From: Kitasatospora kifunensis
GTDB taxonomy: Bacteria; Actinomycetota; Actinomycetes; Streptomycetales; Streptomycetaceae
Assembly (NCBI RefSeq): GCF_014203855.1
Contig: NZ_JACHJV010000001.1
Location: 7,440,001 to 7,504,000, forward strand
DNA length: 64,000 nt
Direction: 5' to 3'
In this document: positions 40,269-47,866 of the stretch, in pieces
How positions within the stretch are numbered: position 1 is the stretch's first letter
How the letters are laid out: each line of letters opens with the position of its first letter
Position numbers and translations under genes: made by a program
Notes under the pieces: model-generated
Databases searched by the model: none
What the model was told of the DNA's origin: nothing
The model's input: the letters and a program-made list of their open reading frames with translations, nothing else

Positions 40269-41957
40269 ATGCGGATCCTGCTCGTCGCCAGCGCGTTCAA
40301 CAGCCTCACCCAGCGCGTCCACGTCGAACTGCGCGATCGCGGCCACCGTCCGCTCGTCCACCTCATGGTGGGCGAGGACCCGTTGCGGGACGCCGTGCGG
40401 CGGCATCGGCCCGAGCTGATCGTGGCTCCGATGCTCAAGGCCGCCATCCCCCGCGACGTCTGGTCCGAGCACACCTGTCTGATCGTCCACCCGGGGCCGC
40501 CCGGTGACCGGGGGCCGTCCGCGCTGGACTGGGCCATCCACGAGGGCCTCGACAGCTGGGGGGTCACGGTGCTCCAGGCCGACGAGTTGATGGACGGCGG
40601 CGACATCTGGGCACACGCCGAGTGCCCCGTACCGCCGGTGGGCAAGAGCGACCTGTACCGGGGCGAGGTCGCCGACGCCGCGCTGCGTGCCGTGTTGCTC
40701 GCCGTGCAACGCTTCGCCTCGGGGACGTACGTCCCGCGTCCGCAGCACGGACCCGACTGGGACGTCCCCGACCACACCAGGCCCTACCTGAACCAACGGG
40801 TGCGGCAGATCGACTGGTTGACGGATCCGACGGCGACGGTGCTGCGCAAACTGCGCGCGGCGGACTCCCAACCCGGCGTGCTGGACGAGCTGTTGGGTGA
40901 GGAGTGGTATCTGCACGGCGGCCATCTTGAGGGCGAACTACGCGGATTCCCAGGAGAGTTGCTGGCAACGAGGGTCGGAGCCGTCTGCCGGGCGACGGTG
41001 GACGGCGCCGTCTGGATCCCGCAGCTGCGCCGGCGCCGCCTCGCCGGCGGCCCGGCGACGTTCAAGCTGCCCGCGACCCTGGCGCTCGGCGACCGGATCC
41101 CGCCACTTCCCGAACTGCCCGCGCCGCTCTGGCAGTCCGAGGGCCGGAAGGCCTGGACCGACCTCGACTACCGGGAGGTCGGCCCGGTCGGCTTCCTGCG
41201 CTTCTCCTTCCCCGGCGGCGCGATGAGCACCGAGCAGTGCCGACGGCTGCTGGACGCCTACCGCTACGCGCTCACCCGTCCGACCTCGGTGCTGGTGCTG
41301 GGCGGCGGACGGGACTTCTTCTCCAACGGCATCCACCTCAACGTGATCGAGGCCGCCGCCGACCCGGCTGCCGAGTCCTGGGCGAACATCAACGCCATGG
41401 ATGACCTGGTGGCCGAACTGCTCACCACCACGGACCGGTTGGTGGTTGCCGCGCTGGGCGGCAACGCGGCGGCGGGCGGCGCGATGCTGGCCCTGGCGGC
41501 GGACGAGGTCTGGTGTCGAGACGGGGTCGTGCTCAACCCGCACTACCGCCTGATGGGCCTGTACGGCTCGGAGTACTGGACCTACACGCTGCCGCGCCGG
41601 GTGGGGGCGGCAGCGGCCGAACGCCTCACCCGGCACGCCTTGCCGATCAGCGCGGCGGGTGCGCTGCAACTCGGCCTGGTGGAGCGGGTGATCGAGGCGG
41701 CCCCGGAGCAGTTCGGCTGCGAGGTCGCCCGCTTCGCGTCGCTGCTCGCAGCAGGTCCTGGGCTGGCGGAGCGGATCGCCGCGAAGAAGCTCAGCCGCGA
41801 GCGCGACGAGGCCGCCAAGCCGCTGGAGGCCTACCGTGCGGAGGAGTTGGCGCAGATGCACCGCAACTTCTTCGCCCCGGGAGAGCCGTACCACGACCTG
41901 CGGGCCGCCTTCGTCCGCAAGGAGCCGGTTCGGCGCACTGAGGGGGCCCGCCAGTAG
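40269..41957 (+). CDS. hypX: HypX-type hydrogenase maturation protein (formyltransferase + crotonase)
   Basis: HypX/HoxX makes the CO ligand of oxygen-tolerant [NiFe]-hydrogenases from N10-formyl-THF via formyl-CoA. The 562-aa chain joins an N-terminal formyl-THF-transferase-like domain (about 1-260; VHPGPPGDRGPSALDWAI and the Asp in ELMDGGDIW) to a C-terminal enoyl-CoA-hydratase-like domain (about 290-520; GGGRDFFSNGIHLNVIE, AALGGNAAAGGAMLALAADEV, LMGLYGSEYWTYTLPRRVG). ATG at 40269 has GGAGG 5 nt upstream. No hydrogenase or other hyp gene is in the window. It ends 18 nt before the convergent MgtC stop. Confidence 0.92.
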   Translation: MRILLVASAFNSLTQRVHVELRDRGHRPLVHLMVGEDPLRDAVRRHRPELIVAPMLKAAIPRDVWSEHTCLIVHPGPPGDRGPSALDWAIHEGLDSWGVTVLQADELMDGGDIWAHAECPVPPVGKSDLYRGEVADAALRAVLLAVQRFASGTYVPRPQHGPDWDVPDHTRPYLNQRVRQIDWLTDPTATVLRKLRAADSQPGVLDELLGEEWYLHGGHLEGELRGFPGELLATRVGAVCRATVDGAVWIPQLRRRRLAGGPATFKLPATLALGDRIPPLPELPAPLWQSEGRKAWTDLDYREVGPVGFLRFSFPGGAMSTEQCRRLLDAYRYALTRPTSVLVLGGGRDFFSNGIHLNVIEAAADPAAESWANINAMDDLVAELLTTTDRLVVAALGGNAAAGGAMLALAADEVWCRDGVVLNPHYRLMGLYGSEYWTYTLPRRVGAAAAERLTRHALPISAAGALQLGLVERVIEAAPEQFGCEVARFASLLAAGPGLAERIAAKKLSRERDEAAKPLEAYRAEELAQMHRNFFAPGEPYHDLRAAFVRKEPVRRTEGARQ

Positions 41958-41975
41958 GGGGCCGGCGGTGCGAGT

Positions 41976-42530
41976 TCACCGGCGGGCGGCAGGGCTCGCG
42001 TAGTCGGCCGAGTCGGGGCACGCCGCGGTGTCCAGCAGTTCCCCGGCCTCGGGGTCCAGCCGTGCCGGGGATCCGTCCAGGTCGATGCACTCGTCCTCGG
42101 CGAAGGGGCGGGCCCAGCGGCGGCCGTCGAGGACCCGCAGGACGGGGATGTGCCGGATCTCCAGCGTCAGCAAGGTCAGCACCGTGCCGGTCAAGGCGAA
42201 CAGGAGAAAGCCCTCCCCGGCCGCCGCGCCGATCGCCGCCGCGGCGAAGATCGTGGCGGCCGTGGTGACGCCGCGCACCACATCCCCGTTCGCCCGGGTC
42301 TCGCGGAAGGTCAGCCCGCCGCCGATGAAGCCGACGCCGGTGATCACCCCGGTCAGCGCGTTGGGCGCACCGTGCTGCGCCAGCACGGCCACCAGGGCCG
42401 CACCCACTCCGATCAGCGAGAACGTCCGGTCCCCGGCGGCCGCCCCGCGGACATTGCGCTCGAAGCCGATGGCGTAGGTCAGCGCGAAGGCTGCCAGGAG
42501 GTGTCCGGTCATCGGGAGCTCTTGAGTCAT
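41976..42530 (-). CDS. MgtC/SapB family membrane protein
   Basis: A 184-aa protein of the MgtC family, linked in other bacteria to growth at low magnesium. It has four to five hydrophobic helices with the family sequences AFALTYAIGFERNVRGAAAGDRTF (conserved GxERxxxG) and ITGVGFIGGGLTFRE. The C-terminal ~55 residues are acidic and soluble and lack a full ACT-like domain. The start at 42530 is chosen; an internal ATG at codon 7 is possible. No riboswitch-like leader was recognised. Confidence 0.88.
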   Translation of the reverse strand: MTQELPMTGHLLAAFALTYAIGFERNVRGAAAGDRTFSLIGVGAALVAVLAQHGAPNALTGVITGVGFIGGGLTFRETRANGDVVRGVTTAATIFAAAAIGAAAGEGFLLFALTGTVLTLLTLEIRHIPVLRVLDGRRWARPFAEDECIDLDGSPARLDPEAGELLDTAACPDSADYASPAARR

Positions 42531-42620
42531 GCGGGAGATTCAACCCCAAGCCGCCTGGCGCCCGAGCACGGCCTCCCCCGTACCCCGCGTCCACGGCGGG
42601 CGGTGACCTGCGACGACGGT

Positions 42621-42645
42621 GGCCTTGTGGCTTTCTACGAAGGCC
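42621..42645. terminator. Weak hairpin after DUF4185 gene
   Basis: GGCCTT (42621-42626) pairs with AAGGCC (42640-42645). It lies just past the minus-strand stop at 42658 and contains a CTTTC run in the loop. Confidence 0.35.
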
Positions 42646-42657
42646 GGCCTCAACCGT

Positions 42658-43935
42658 CTACGGGTTGATGCCGTCGTACTGCAGCACGCGGTAGGGCTGC
42701 GGGTTGGGCGCGTTCCACTGGGAGACGATCAGGGTCAGCGAGGTCGCGCTCGCGCTGCCGGGGTGGATGTAGCCGCCGTAGAGGGTCGGGAGCTGCGGCT
42801 TGCCCCAGTGGGTGGCCGGCCAGGTGTTGTTGGCCACGATCTGCGGGTTGGGGGCGGTCCACACGGCGTCGGGACGCGGTGCGGTGCGGGTGGAGATCGA
42901 GGCGTCGGTGACGTCGAAGTAGCTCATGCAGTAGGTGTTGCCGATCAACTTGACCGAGAACTCGCCGATGTTGTTGCCGGACAGGATGATCGAGGGCGGC
43001 GCCGCGGTGGTCCACTGCCAGGAGTTGTCGAGGTAGGCCCAGTTCTGCTGGGCGCCGAAGTTGCCGGCGCGGAAGTCGTTCGGCTGGATGCGGAACAGCT
43101 GGATCGCTCCGCCGTCGCCCGAGTTGTTGTGACTGCCGTTCCAACGCTTCGAGAAGATGTACAGCCAGCCGTCGGGGTCGATGCCCGCGAACGACCACAT
43201 GCCGTACATCGACTGGTTCACCCCCTGGAAGTCACCGGCCCAGTGGTAGGGGTAGTCGGTCCAGGTCACGCCGTAGTCATCGGAGTAGGCGACGCCGGAC
43301 ATCAACGAGCCGTCGTGGCCGGGGGCCAGCGGCGGGTCGTTCGGTCCGCCCCAGCTGGCCACGGAGGTGTACTGGAGGTAGGTGCGGCCGCCGAACTCGA
43401 TGCAGTCGTTCGGGATCCGGCTGATCTCCTGGCCGTAGCCGTTGTCCGCCCGGTGGTTGTAGCTGAAGAGTTGGGCGGCGTGGCCGCTGGTGGGCTGCGC
43501 CCAGGTGAACGAGATCGGGGTCCCGCCGGAGGCGTCGAAGCTCGCCTGGTTCAGCATGACGGGGGAGCCGAGGTATCCGTTGGGGTCGCCCTGCGCCGTG
43601 GTGCTCCACGAGTCGCCGAAGACGTATCCCCAGGAGTTGTCGTGCCCCCGGTAGTACGGGATGCCCAGGTCGCCGCAGCCGAGGCCCTGTTGGCTCGCCG
43701 AGTCGCCGGGCTGCTGGCACAGTGGGGCGCCCTGCTGGAGCAGCGGTGCCGCGGTGGTGCGGGAGGCCGCAGCGGCGGGCAGGGCGGCGAGAAGCCCGGT
43801 GCCCAGGCCCAGGCCTGCGCCCAGGGCTAATCCCACACCGGCCTTCAGGGCTGTGCGGCGGCTGGTCGGCTGGTCGTTGGGCTGGTCGTGCGGGTGGTTG
43901 TTGGGCTGGTCGTTCGGCTGGGGGCGAGTGGGCAT
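42658..43935 (-). CDS. Tat-secreted DUF4185 protein (predicted beta-propeller)
   Basis: An exported 425-aa protein. The N-terminus has a tandem N/H-P-x-D-Q-P-N-D repeat (residues 5-24) and then SRRTALKAGVGLALGAG, a twin-arginine leader. The mature part matches DUF4185, a domain predicted to be a glycosidase-like five-blade propeller (GYVFGDSWS, SPVMLNQASF, GGRTYLQYTSVASWG, SMYGMWSFAGID). Catalytic function is unproven. ATG at 43935 has GGAGGATC upstream. A strong terminator is lacking. Confidence 0.87.
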   Translation of the reverse strand: MPTRPQPNDQPNNHPHDQPNDQPTSRRTALKAGVGLALGAGLGLGTGLLAALPAAAASRTTAAPLLQQGAPLCQQPGDSASQQGLGCGDLGIPYYRGHDNSWGYVFGDSWSTTAQGDPNGYLGSPVMLNQASFDASGGTPISFTWAQPTSGHAAQLFSYNHRADNGYGQEISRIPNDCIEFGGRTYLQYTSVASWGGPNDPPLAPGHDGSLMSGVAYSDDYGVTWTDYPYHWAGDFQGVNQSMYGMWSFAGIDPDGWLYIFSKRWNGSHNNSGDGGAIQLFRIQPNDFRAGNFGAQQNWAYLDNSWQWTTAAPPSIILSGNNIGEFSVKLIGNTYCMSYFDVTDASISTRTAPRPDAVWTAPNPQIVANNTWPATHWGKPQLPTLYGGYIHPGSASATSLTLIVSQWNAPNPQPYRVLQYDGINP

Positions 43936-44483
43936 GAAGCGATCCTCCGTGTTGGCGGGGGCGGAATCGGGAGTGCCGCCCGGCGGCGCCAACGTATCTG
44001 CGCCGTAGGTGTACGGACAGGGCGCATAAACGCCATAGGGGGCGTGCGAATGATGTTGCGCGCCCCTGCGGCACGGCAGTGGAGGTCACGTCGGCGCGGT
44101 GGGGTGTCGGGCCGGGTGCAGCCGTCTTGTTGTGGCTCGAACTGATTCGCGTCAGCCATCCGCGTGATCTTGACCCACATGGTCCACACCGTCCGCCAGT
44201 GCGTCGCCGGGGCGCGGACGCCCAGAGCGGCCCAGGTTGCCAGGGCGCGGCCGGGGCTGCGGCCGGGACGCCGGCGGCGTGTCCGTCGGCTCGGGCTCTA
44301 GCGGTGGGGCTCCCTGCGGTGTAACGTTTTGATCAAGCAGTCGTGGTTCCGAAGTTCTCGCCCGCGGTGAAATGCCGCGGGCGGTTTTGCTGTTCAGCAG
44401 CGCTTCTCCGGACCTAGGCGATTACCTCCAGGCCCTCGCACACCGCGAGGCCTGACCAACGTCCCCCTGAGAAGGAGAACAGC
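43936..44483. promoter_or_regulatory. Intergenic region and long leader of the cold-shock gene
   Basis: About 550 nt shared by the divergent DUF4185 and cold-shock genes. The right part (about 44330-44483) is a structured leader (see hairpins at 44359-44383 and 44430-44453). The left part shows no gene or clear box. Confidence 0.55.
44359..44392 (+). promoter_or_regulatory. Intrinsic-terminator-like hairpin in cold-shock leader
   Basis: A 9-bp perfect stem (44359-44367 with 44375-44383) followed by GTTTTGCTGTTC, i.e. an attenuator-like shape about 100 nt before the start codon. A second hairpin lies at 44430-44453. It may make expression depend on temperature or RNA folding. Confidence 0.6.
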
Positions 44484-44687
44484 ATGGCTACCGGCACCGT
44501 GAAGTGGTTCAACGCGGAAAAGGGCTTCGGCTTCATCGAGCAGGATGGTGGCGGCGCTGACGTCTTCGCCCACTACTCGAACATCGACGCCCAGGGCTTC
44601 CGTGAGCTCCAGGAGGGCCAGAAGGTCACCTTCGACGTGACCCAGGGCCAGAAGGGCCCGCAGGCGGAGCACATTCGCCCGGCCTGA
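44484..44687 (+). CDS. Cold-shock protein (CspA family)
   Basis: A 67-aa single-domain cold-shock protein that binds single-stranded RNA/DNA as a chaperone. RNP1 is KGFGFIE and RNP2 is DVFAHY; length and the ending QAEHIRP are canonical. The ribosome site GAAGGAGAAC is strong. It has a ~100-150-nt leader with two hairpins, a common feature of cold-induced genes, and a UUCG-capped terminator 23 nt downstream. Confidence 0.97.
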   Translation: MATGTVKWFNAEKGFGFIEQDGGGADVFAHYSNIDAQGFRELQEGQKVTFDVTQGQKGPQAEHIRPA

Positions 44688-44709
44688 CCCTCGGCGCTCC
44701 GGCGTACTC

Positions 44710-44741
44710 GGGCGCCCCGCACCTTCGGGTGCGGGGCGCCC
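44710..44741. terminator. UUCG-loop terminator after cold-shock gene
   Basis: A perfect 14-bp stem (44710-44723 with 44728-44741) closed by the stable TTCG tetraloop. Confidence 0.9.
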
Positions 44742-44781
44742 TGCCGTTTGCGTACCAGCTGCCTGACGTGGCACTGGCAGT

Positions 44782-47103
44782 TCAGGAGGACGGCGGGCAG
44801 CTGTAGAGGGTGCCGCCCACGCTGCGGCCGTCGCCGAAGAACTCCGTCATGCCCAGCGAAGGGCCCAAGGGGTCGCTGCCGGTCGCCTGGGCCACCCCGT
44901 AGGAGGTGGCGGGGACCTCGGTGCAGTGCTGCTTCACCCAGCCGTCGATCTGGCCGACCGCCGTGCCGCCGTCCCTGCCGAAGAGCCCGCTGACGCCCGT
45001 GGCGTCCTGGACCAGGACGAAGCGCACGTTACCGCTGTGCACCAGGGCGTCGAAGCCGCTCGGCGAGGGCTGGGGGACCGCGCTGCTGAACCCGCCCATC
45101 GGCATCACGGTGTCACCCGTGGCCAGGATGTAGGGGGAGGCCGCGATCCAGCCGTCGACCGCGAGGACGTACTTCGCGCCGTCCTGGCGGGCCTTGACGT
45201 AGTCGTACAGCTTGCGCTGGTCGGGGCTGAGGCTGGCGGTGACATCAGCACCCGGTGCGGCGAAGCCGCCTGCGGCGGGCGCACCGGCCGACCGGCGGGA
45301 GGCACCGCTACCGGGGGCGCCGGCCTGCCCCGGCGGGTGGGCGCCGCCCATGTCCTTCGTGAGCGTCGCGATCAGCCCCAGCGAGGACGGCCCGGCGCCG
45401 GCGTCGAAGGAGCTGCCCGCGTACTTCGGGTCCAGGACCGAGGCCGACCAGACGACCGGAGTGGCGACGGCGCCCGCCAGGCCGGCGAGCAGACCGATCA
45501 GCAGCAGCCGGGAGCCGGAGCGGCGGCTGACCTGGCCCCACACCATGGCGATCACCCCGAGGGCGGCGGCCGCCACCACCAGCCACTTCAACCAGGGCAG
45601 GAAGTCGGGGGTGAAGTGGCCGAGGTACCAGGCCCAGCCGGCCTCGGTTGCGACGGCCGCCGGCAGCACCCAGGCGCTGCGCTCACCCTTGCGGTAGGCG
45701 TCCCACATCAGCACGCCGCCGGCGCCCGCCAGGGCCGCCAGCGCCGGTGCCAGGGTCGACATGTAGGCGGTGTGCGGGATCAAGCTCATCTTGCTGAACA
45801 CCAGGCCGACCACGACCAGCCAGGTGCCCCACATCACATAGCCGCCGCGCAGCCGGTCGGTGCGCTCCGTGCCGCGGCGCGACCACAGGCCGAACGCCAG
45901 GGCGAGGAAGGCGAAGGGGTACAGCCAGCCGATCTGCGGGCTGAGTCGGCCCTCGAAGAGTTTCAGCCAGCTTGGGCCGCCGTCCAGTGTCGGGAAGCCC
46001 CCGTGCGGGGCGCCGGCGGCGGGCCCGGTTGTCGGCGGCGCACCCGTTGACGCTGCACCCGCTGACGGCGCGCCCGTTGACGGCGCACCCGCGGCTGGGG
46101 CACCCGCGGCTGGGGCGCCCGCCGATGCCGTGCCCGCCGGGGATGACGGCCCGGCGCCAGGAGCGCTGCCGCCCGGAGCTTGGAACCCGCCGCCGCTGCC
46201 CATGTTGGGCAGCGAGCCGGGCAGGTGGATGCCGAACCGCTCCAGGCCGTTGTAGCCGAAGACGGCCGCGATGGCGCTGTTGTTGGTACTGCCGTCCGCG
46301 TAGGGCCGGTCCTTGGCCGGGACGACCGTCATCATCAGCACCCAGGAGAGCGAGACCGCCAGGCAGACCGCTCCGGCCAGCGCCAGGTGGACAACTCGCC
46401 GACGCAGCACGGCCGGTGCGGCGAACAGGTATCCGACGGCCAACGCCGGCAGGATCATCCAGGCCTGCAGCATCTTGGCCTGGAACCCGAGGCCGACCCA
46501 CGCCCCCGCGAACAGCAGCGACCGCAACCGGGCGTCGAGCACCGCGCGTTGGTAGCAGTCGGCGGCCATCACCAGGCAGAAGGTCAGCCCGCCGTCCTCC
46601 ATGGAGTGCCCGAACATCGAGGCGACCACGGGGGTGAAGGTGAACGCCGCGGCCGCCGCGAGCCCGGCCCTGGGGCCGGTCCAGCGGCGCACCACGCGGT
46701 ACATCACCAGGACGCAGATCACGCCCTCGATGCACTGAGGAAGCGTCACCGACCAGGCGTGGAAGCCGAACAGGCGTGCGGAAAGGGCCTGTGGCACGAA
46801 CGAGCCGGCGATTTTATCCGGCGTGACGGTGGACCCGGGGTCCAGTGCGCCGAAAAACAGCGCCTTCCAGCTCACCGACATGCTCTTCACGGAGTCGGAG
46901 TAGAAGAACGCGTAGCCGGAGGAGGTGATGTTCCAGGCGTAGAGGACGGCGGCGACGGCCGCGGTCAGCAGCAGTGCCGGTCTGGCCCAGCCGGGCTGGT
47001 CGGCGGGGGAGCGCCAGAACTCCCAGGGCCTGCGGGGGCTTCCGGAGTCGCGCTCCGGGGCCTGTTCCGAGTTCGGGGGGTGACCGACGACGGTCGCGGA
47101 CAA
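44782..47103 (-). CDS. GT39/ArnT-like membrane glycosyltransferase
   Basis: A 773-aa polytopic membrane enzyme (about 12 helices), expected to move a sugar or mannose from a polyprenyl-phosphate donor to an external acceptor. The catalytic loop is the YSDSVKSMSVSWKALFFGALDPGSTVTPDK region. A long extracytoplasmic insert after helix 8 consists of GAP/GAPAAGAPSTGAP-type repeats (46000-46140), and a second Gly/Ala-rich insert lies near 45310; the C-terminal ~200 residues are soluble and outside. TTG at 47103 is chosen because AGGAGG lies 6 nt upstream; the GTG at 47193 has none. Confidence 0.85.
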   Translation of the reverse strand: MSATVVGHPPNSEQAPERDSGSPRRPWEFWRSPADQPGWARPALLLTAAVAAVLYAWNITSSGYAFFYSDSVKSMSVSWKALFFGALDPGSTVTPDKIAGSFVPQALSARLFGFHAWSVTLPQCIEGVICVLVMYRVVRRWTGPRAGLAAAAAFTFTPVVASMFGHSMEDGGLTFCLVMAADCYQRAVLDARLRSLLFAGAWVGLGFQAKMLQAWMILPALAVGYLFAAPAVLRRRVVHLALAGAVCLAVSLSWVLMMTVVPAKDRPYADGSTNNSAIAAVFGYNGLERFGIHLPGSLPNMGSGGGFQAPGGSAPGAGPSSPAGTASAGAPAAGAPAAGAPSTGAPSAGAASTGAPPTTGPAAGAPHGGFPTLDGGPSWLKLFEGRLSPQIGWLYPFAFLALAFGLWSRRGTERTDRLRGGYVMWGTWLVVVGLVFSKMSLIPHTAYMSTLAPALAALAGAGGVLMWDAYRKGERSAWVLPAAVATEAGWAWYLGHFTPDFLPWLKWLVVAAAALGVIAMVWGQVSRRSGSRLLLIGLLAGLAGAVATPVVWSASVLDPKYAGSSFDAGAGPSSLGLIATLTKDMGGAHPPGQAGAPGSGASRRSAGAPAAGGFAAPGADVTASLSPDQRKLYDYVKARQDGAKYVLAVDGWIAASPYILATGDTVMPMGGFSSAVPQPSPSGFDALVHSGNVRFVLVQDATGVSGLFGRDGGTAVGQIDGWVKQHCTEVPATSYGVAQATGSDPLGPSLGMTEFFGDGRSVGGTLYSCPPSS

Positions 47104-47473
47104 GGTGGGCCTCCTGAGGGACGGAGCATCGGCGGTGCTGAGCGACGACTGGACCCTCGGTACTCGTGCCCCCGCCGCAGCGACCTTGCCCACCGAGGGA
47201 ACCCAGTGGCTGTCCTGAACCTGACACCATTATCCGAGGTGACGGTCGGTCAAATGCGGGTGCTGGGTGAGAAGTTCCTGAGAGGTTGTCGTCTCCACCC
47301 GCGCACTACTACCCGGATCGCGCCGAGCCGATGCGCCACGAACGAGTGGCATCACGAGAAGTCGACCGCCGGGTTGCGTCGCAGCTCAGGGTAGTTGGGA
47401 GAGCAGAAGAGGCCGGGAACGGAAAAGGCCGGTCCGGCACACCAGGTGTGCCGGACCGGCCTGTGCTACTGAG
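47104..47473. other. Intergenic region upstream of GT39 gene
   Basis: A 370-nt stretch holding the GT39 promoter on the minus strand and the tRNA-fMet terminator hairpin at 47426-47462. No gene is supported. Confidence 0.4.
47426..47462 (-). terminator. Terminator of tRNA-fMet
   Basis: A 17-bp stem (47426-47442 with 47446-47462), followed on the minus strand by a short T-run (CCTTTTCC). It starts 12 nt past the tRNA 3' end. Confidence 0.8.
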
Positions 47474-47547
47474 TAGCGGGGACAGGATTTGAACCTGCGA
47501 CCTCTGGGTTATGAGCCCAGCGAGCTACCGAGCTGCTCCACCCCGCG
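47474..47547 (-). tRNA. Initiator tRNA-fMet (CAT)
   Basis: A 74-nt tRNA with anticodon CAT (47511-47513 on the plus strand) flanked by three G-C pairs (GGG...CCC) in the anticodon stem, and an unpaired first base (C1 against U72) in the acceptor stem. Both are marks of initiator tRNA. CCA is not encoded. Confidence 0.93.
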
Positions 47548-47866
47548 TCGGTGAACACGACTCTACGGCACGGCGGACGCAACGCGAAATCCGGCCGGGT
47601 TGAGGGGTGGGTCGGGCGGTGTGGTGCCAGAGTGAAATACCCTCCGTGTGCGACCATTACCACAGAGCAACAGTCGGTGTGACGGGTTCCACATGATTGG
47701 CGTGTTCTGGTCGACGCCTCGTCGCGGGGGTATCGCGGGACGCTGCGTCGTGGTCCTATCACTCGGTGTACTGGTCGGCACCGGTGGCGCGTTCGCTCTG
47801 GCGCGCCGGTACGGATGCCCCCGGCAAGTGCCTCCCGCTGTTGCGCACGAGAGGATCCCCGTCCCC
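47548..47866. promoter_or_regulatory. Region upstream of the giant-protein operon
   Basis: About 320 nt between tRNA-fMet and the start at 47867; expected to hold the operon promoter. The frame is open back to 47648, but codon third positions become mixed before 47867. A less GC-rich segment around 47630-47680 is the likeliest promoter core. Confidence 0.4.
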
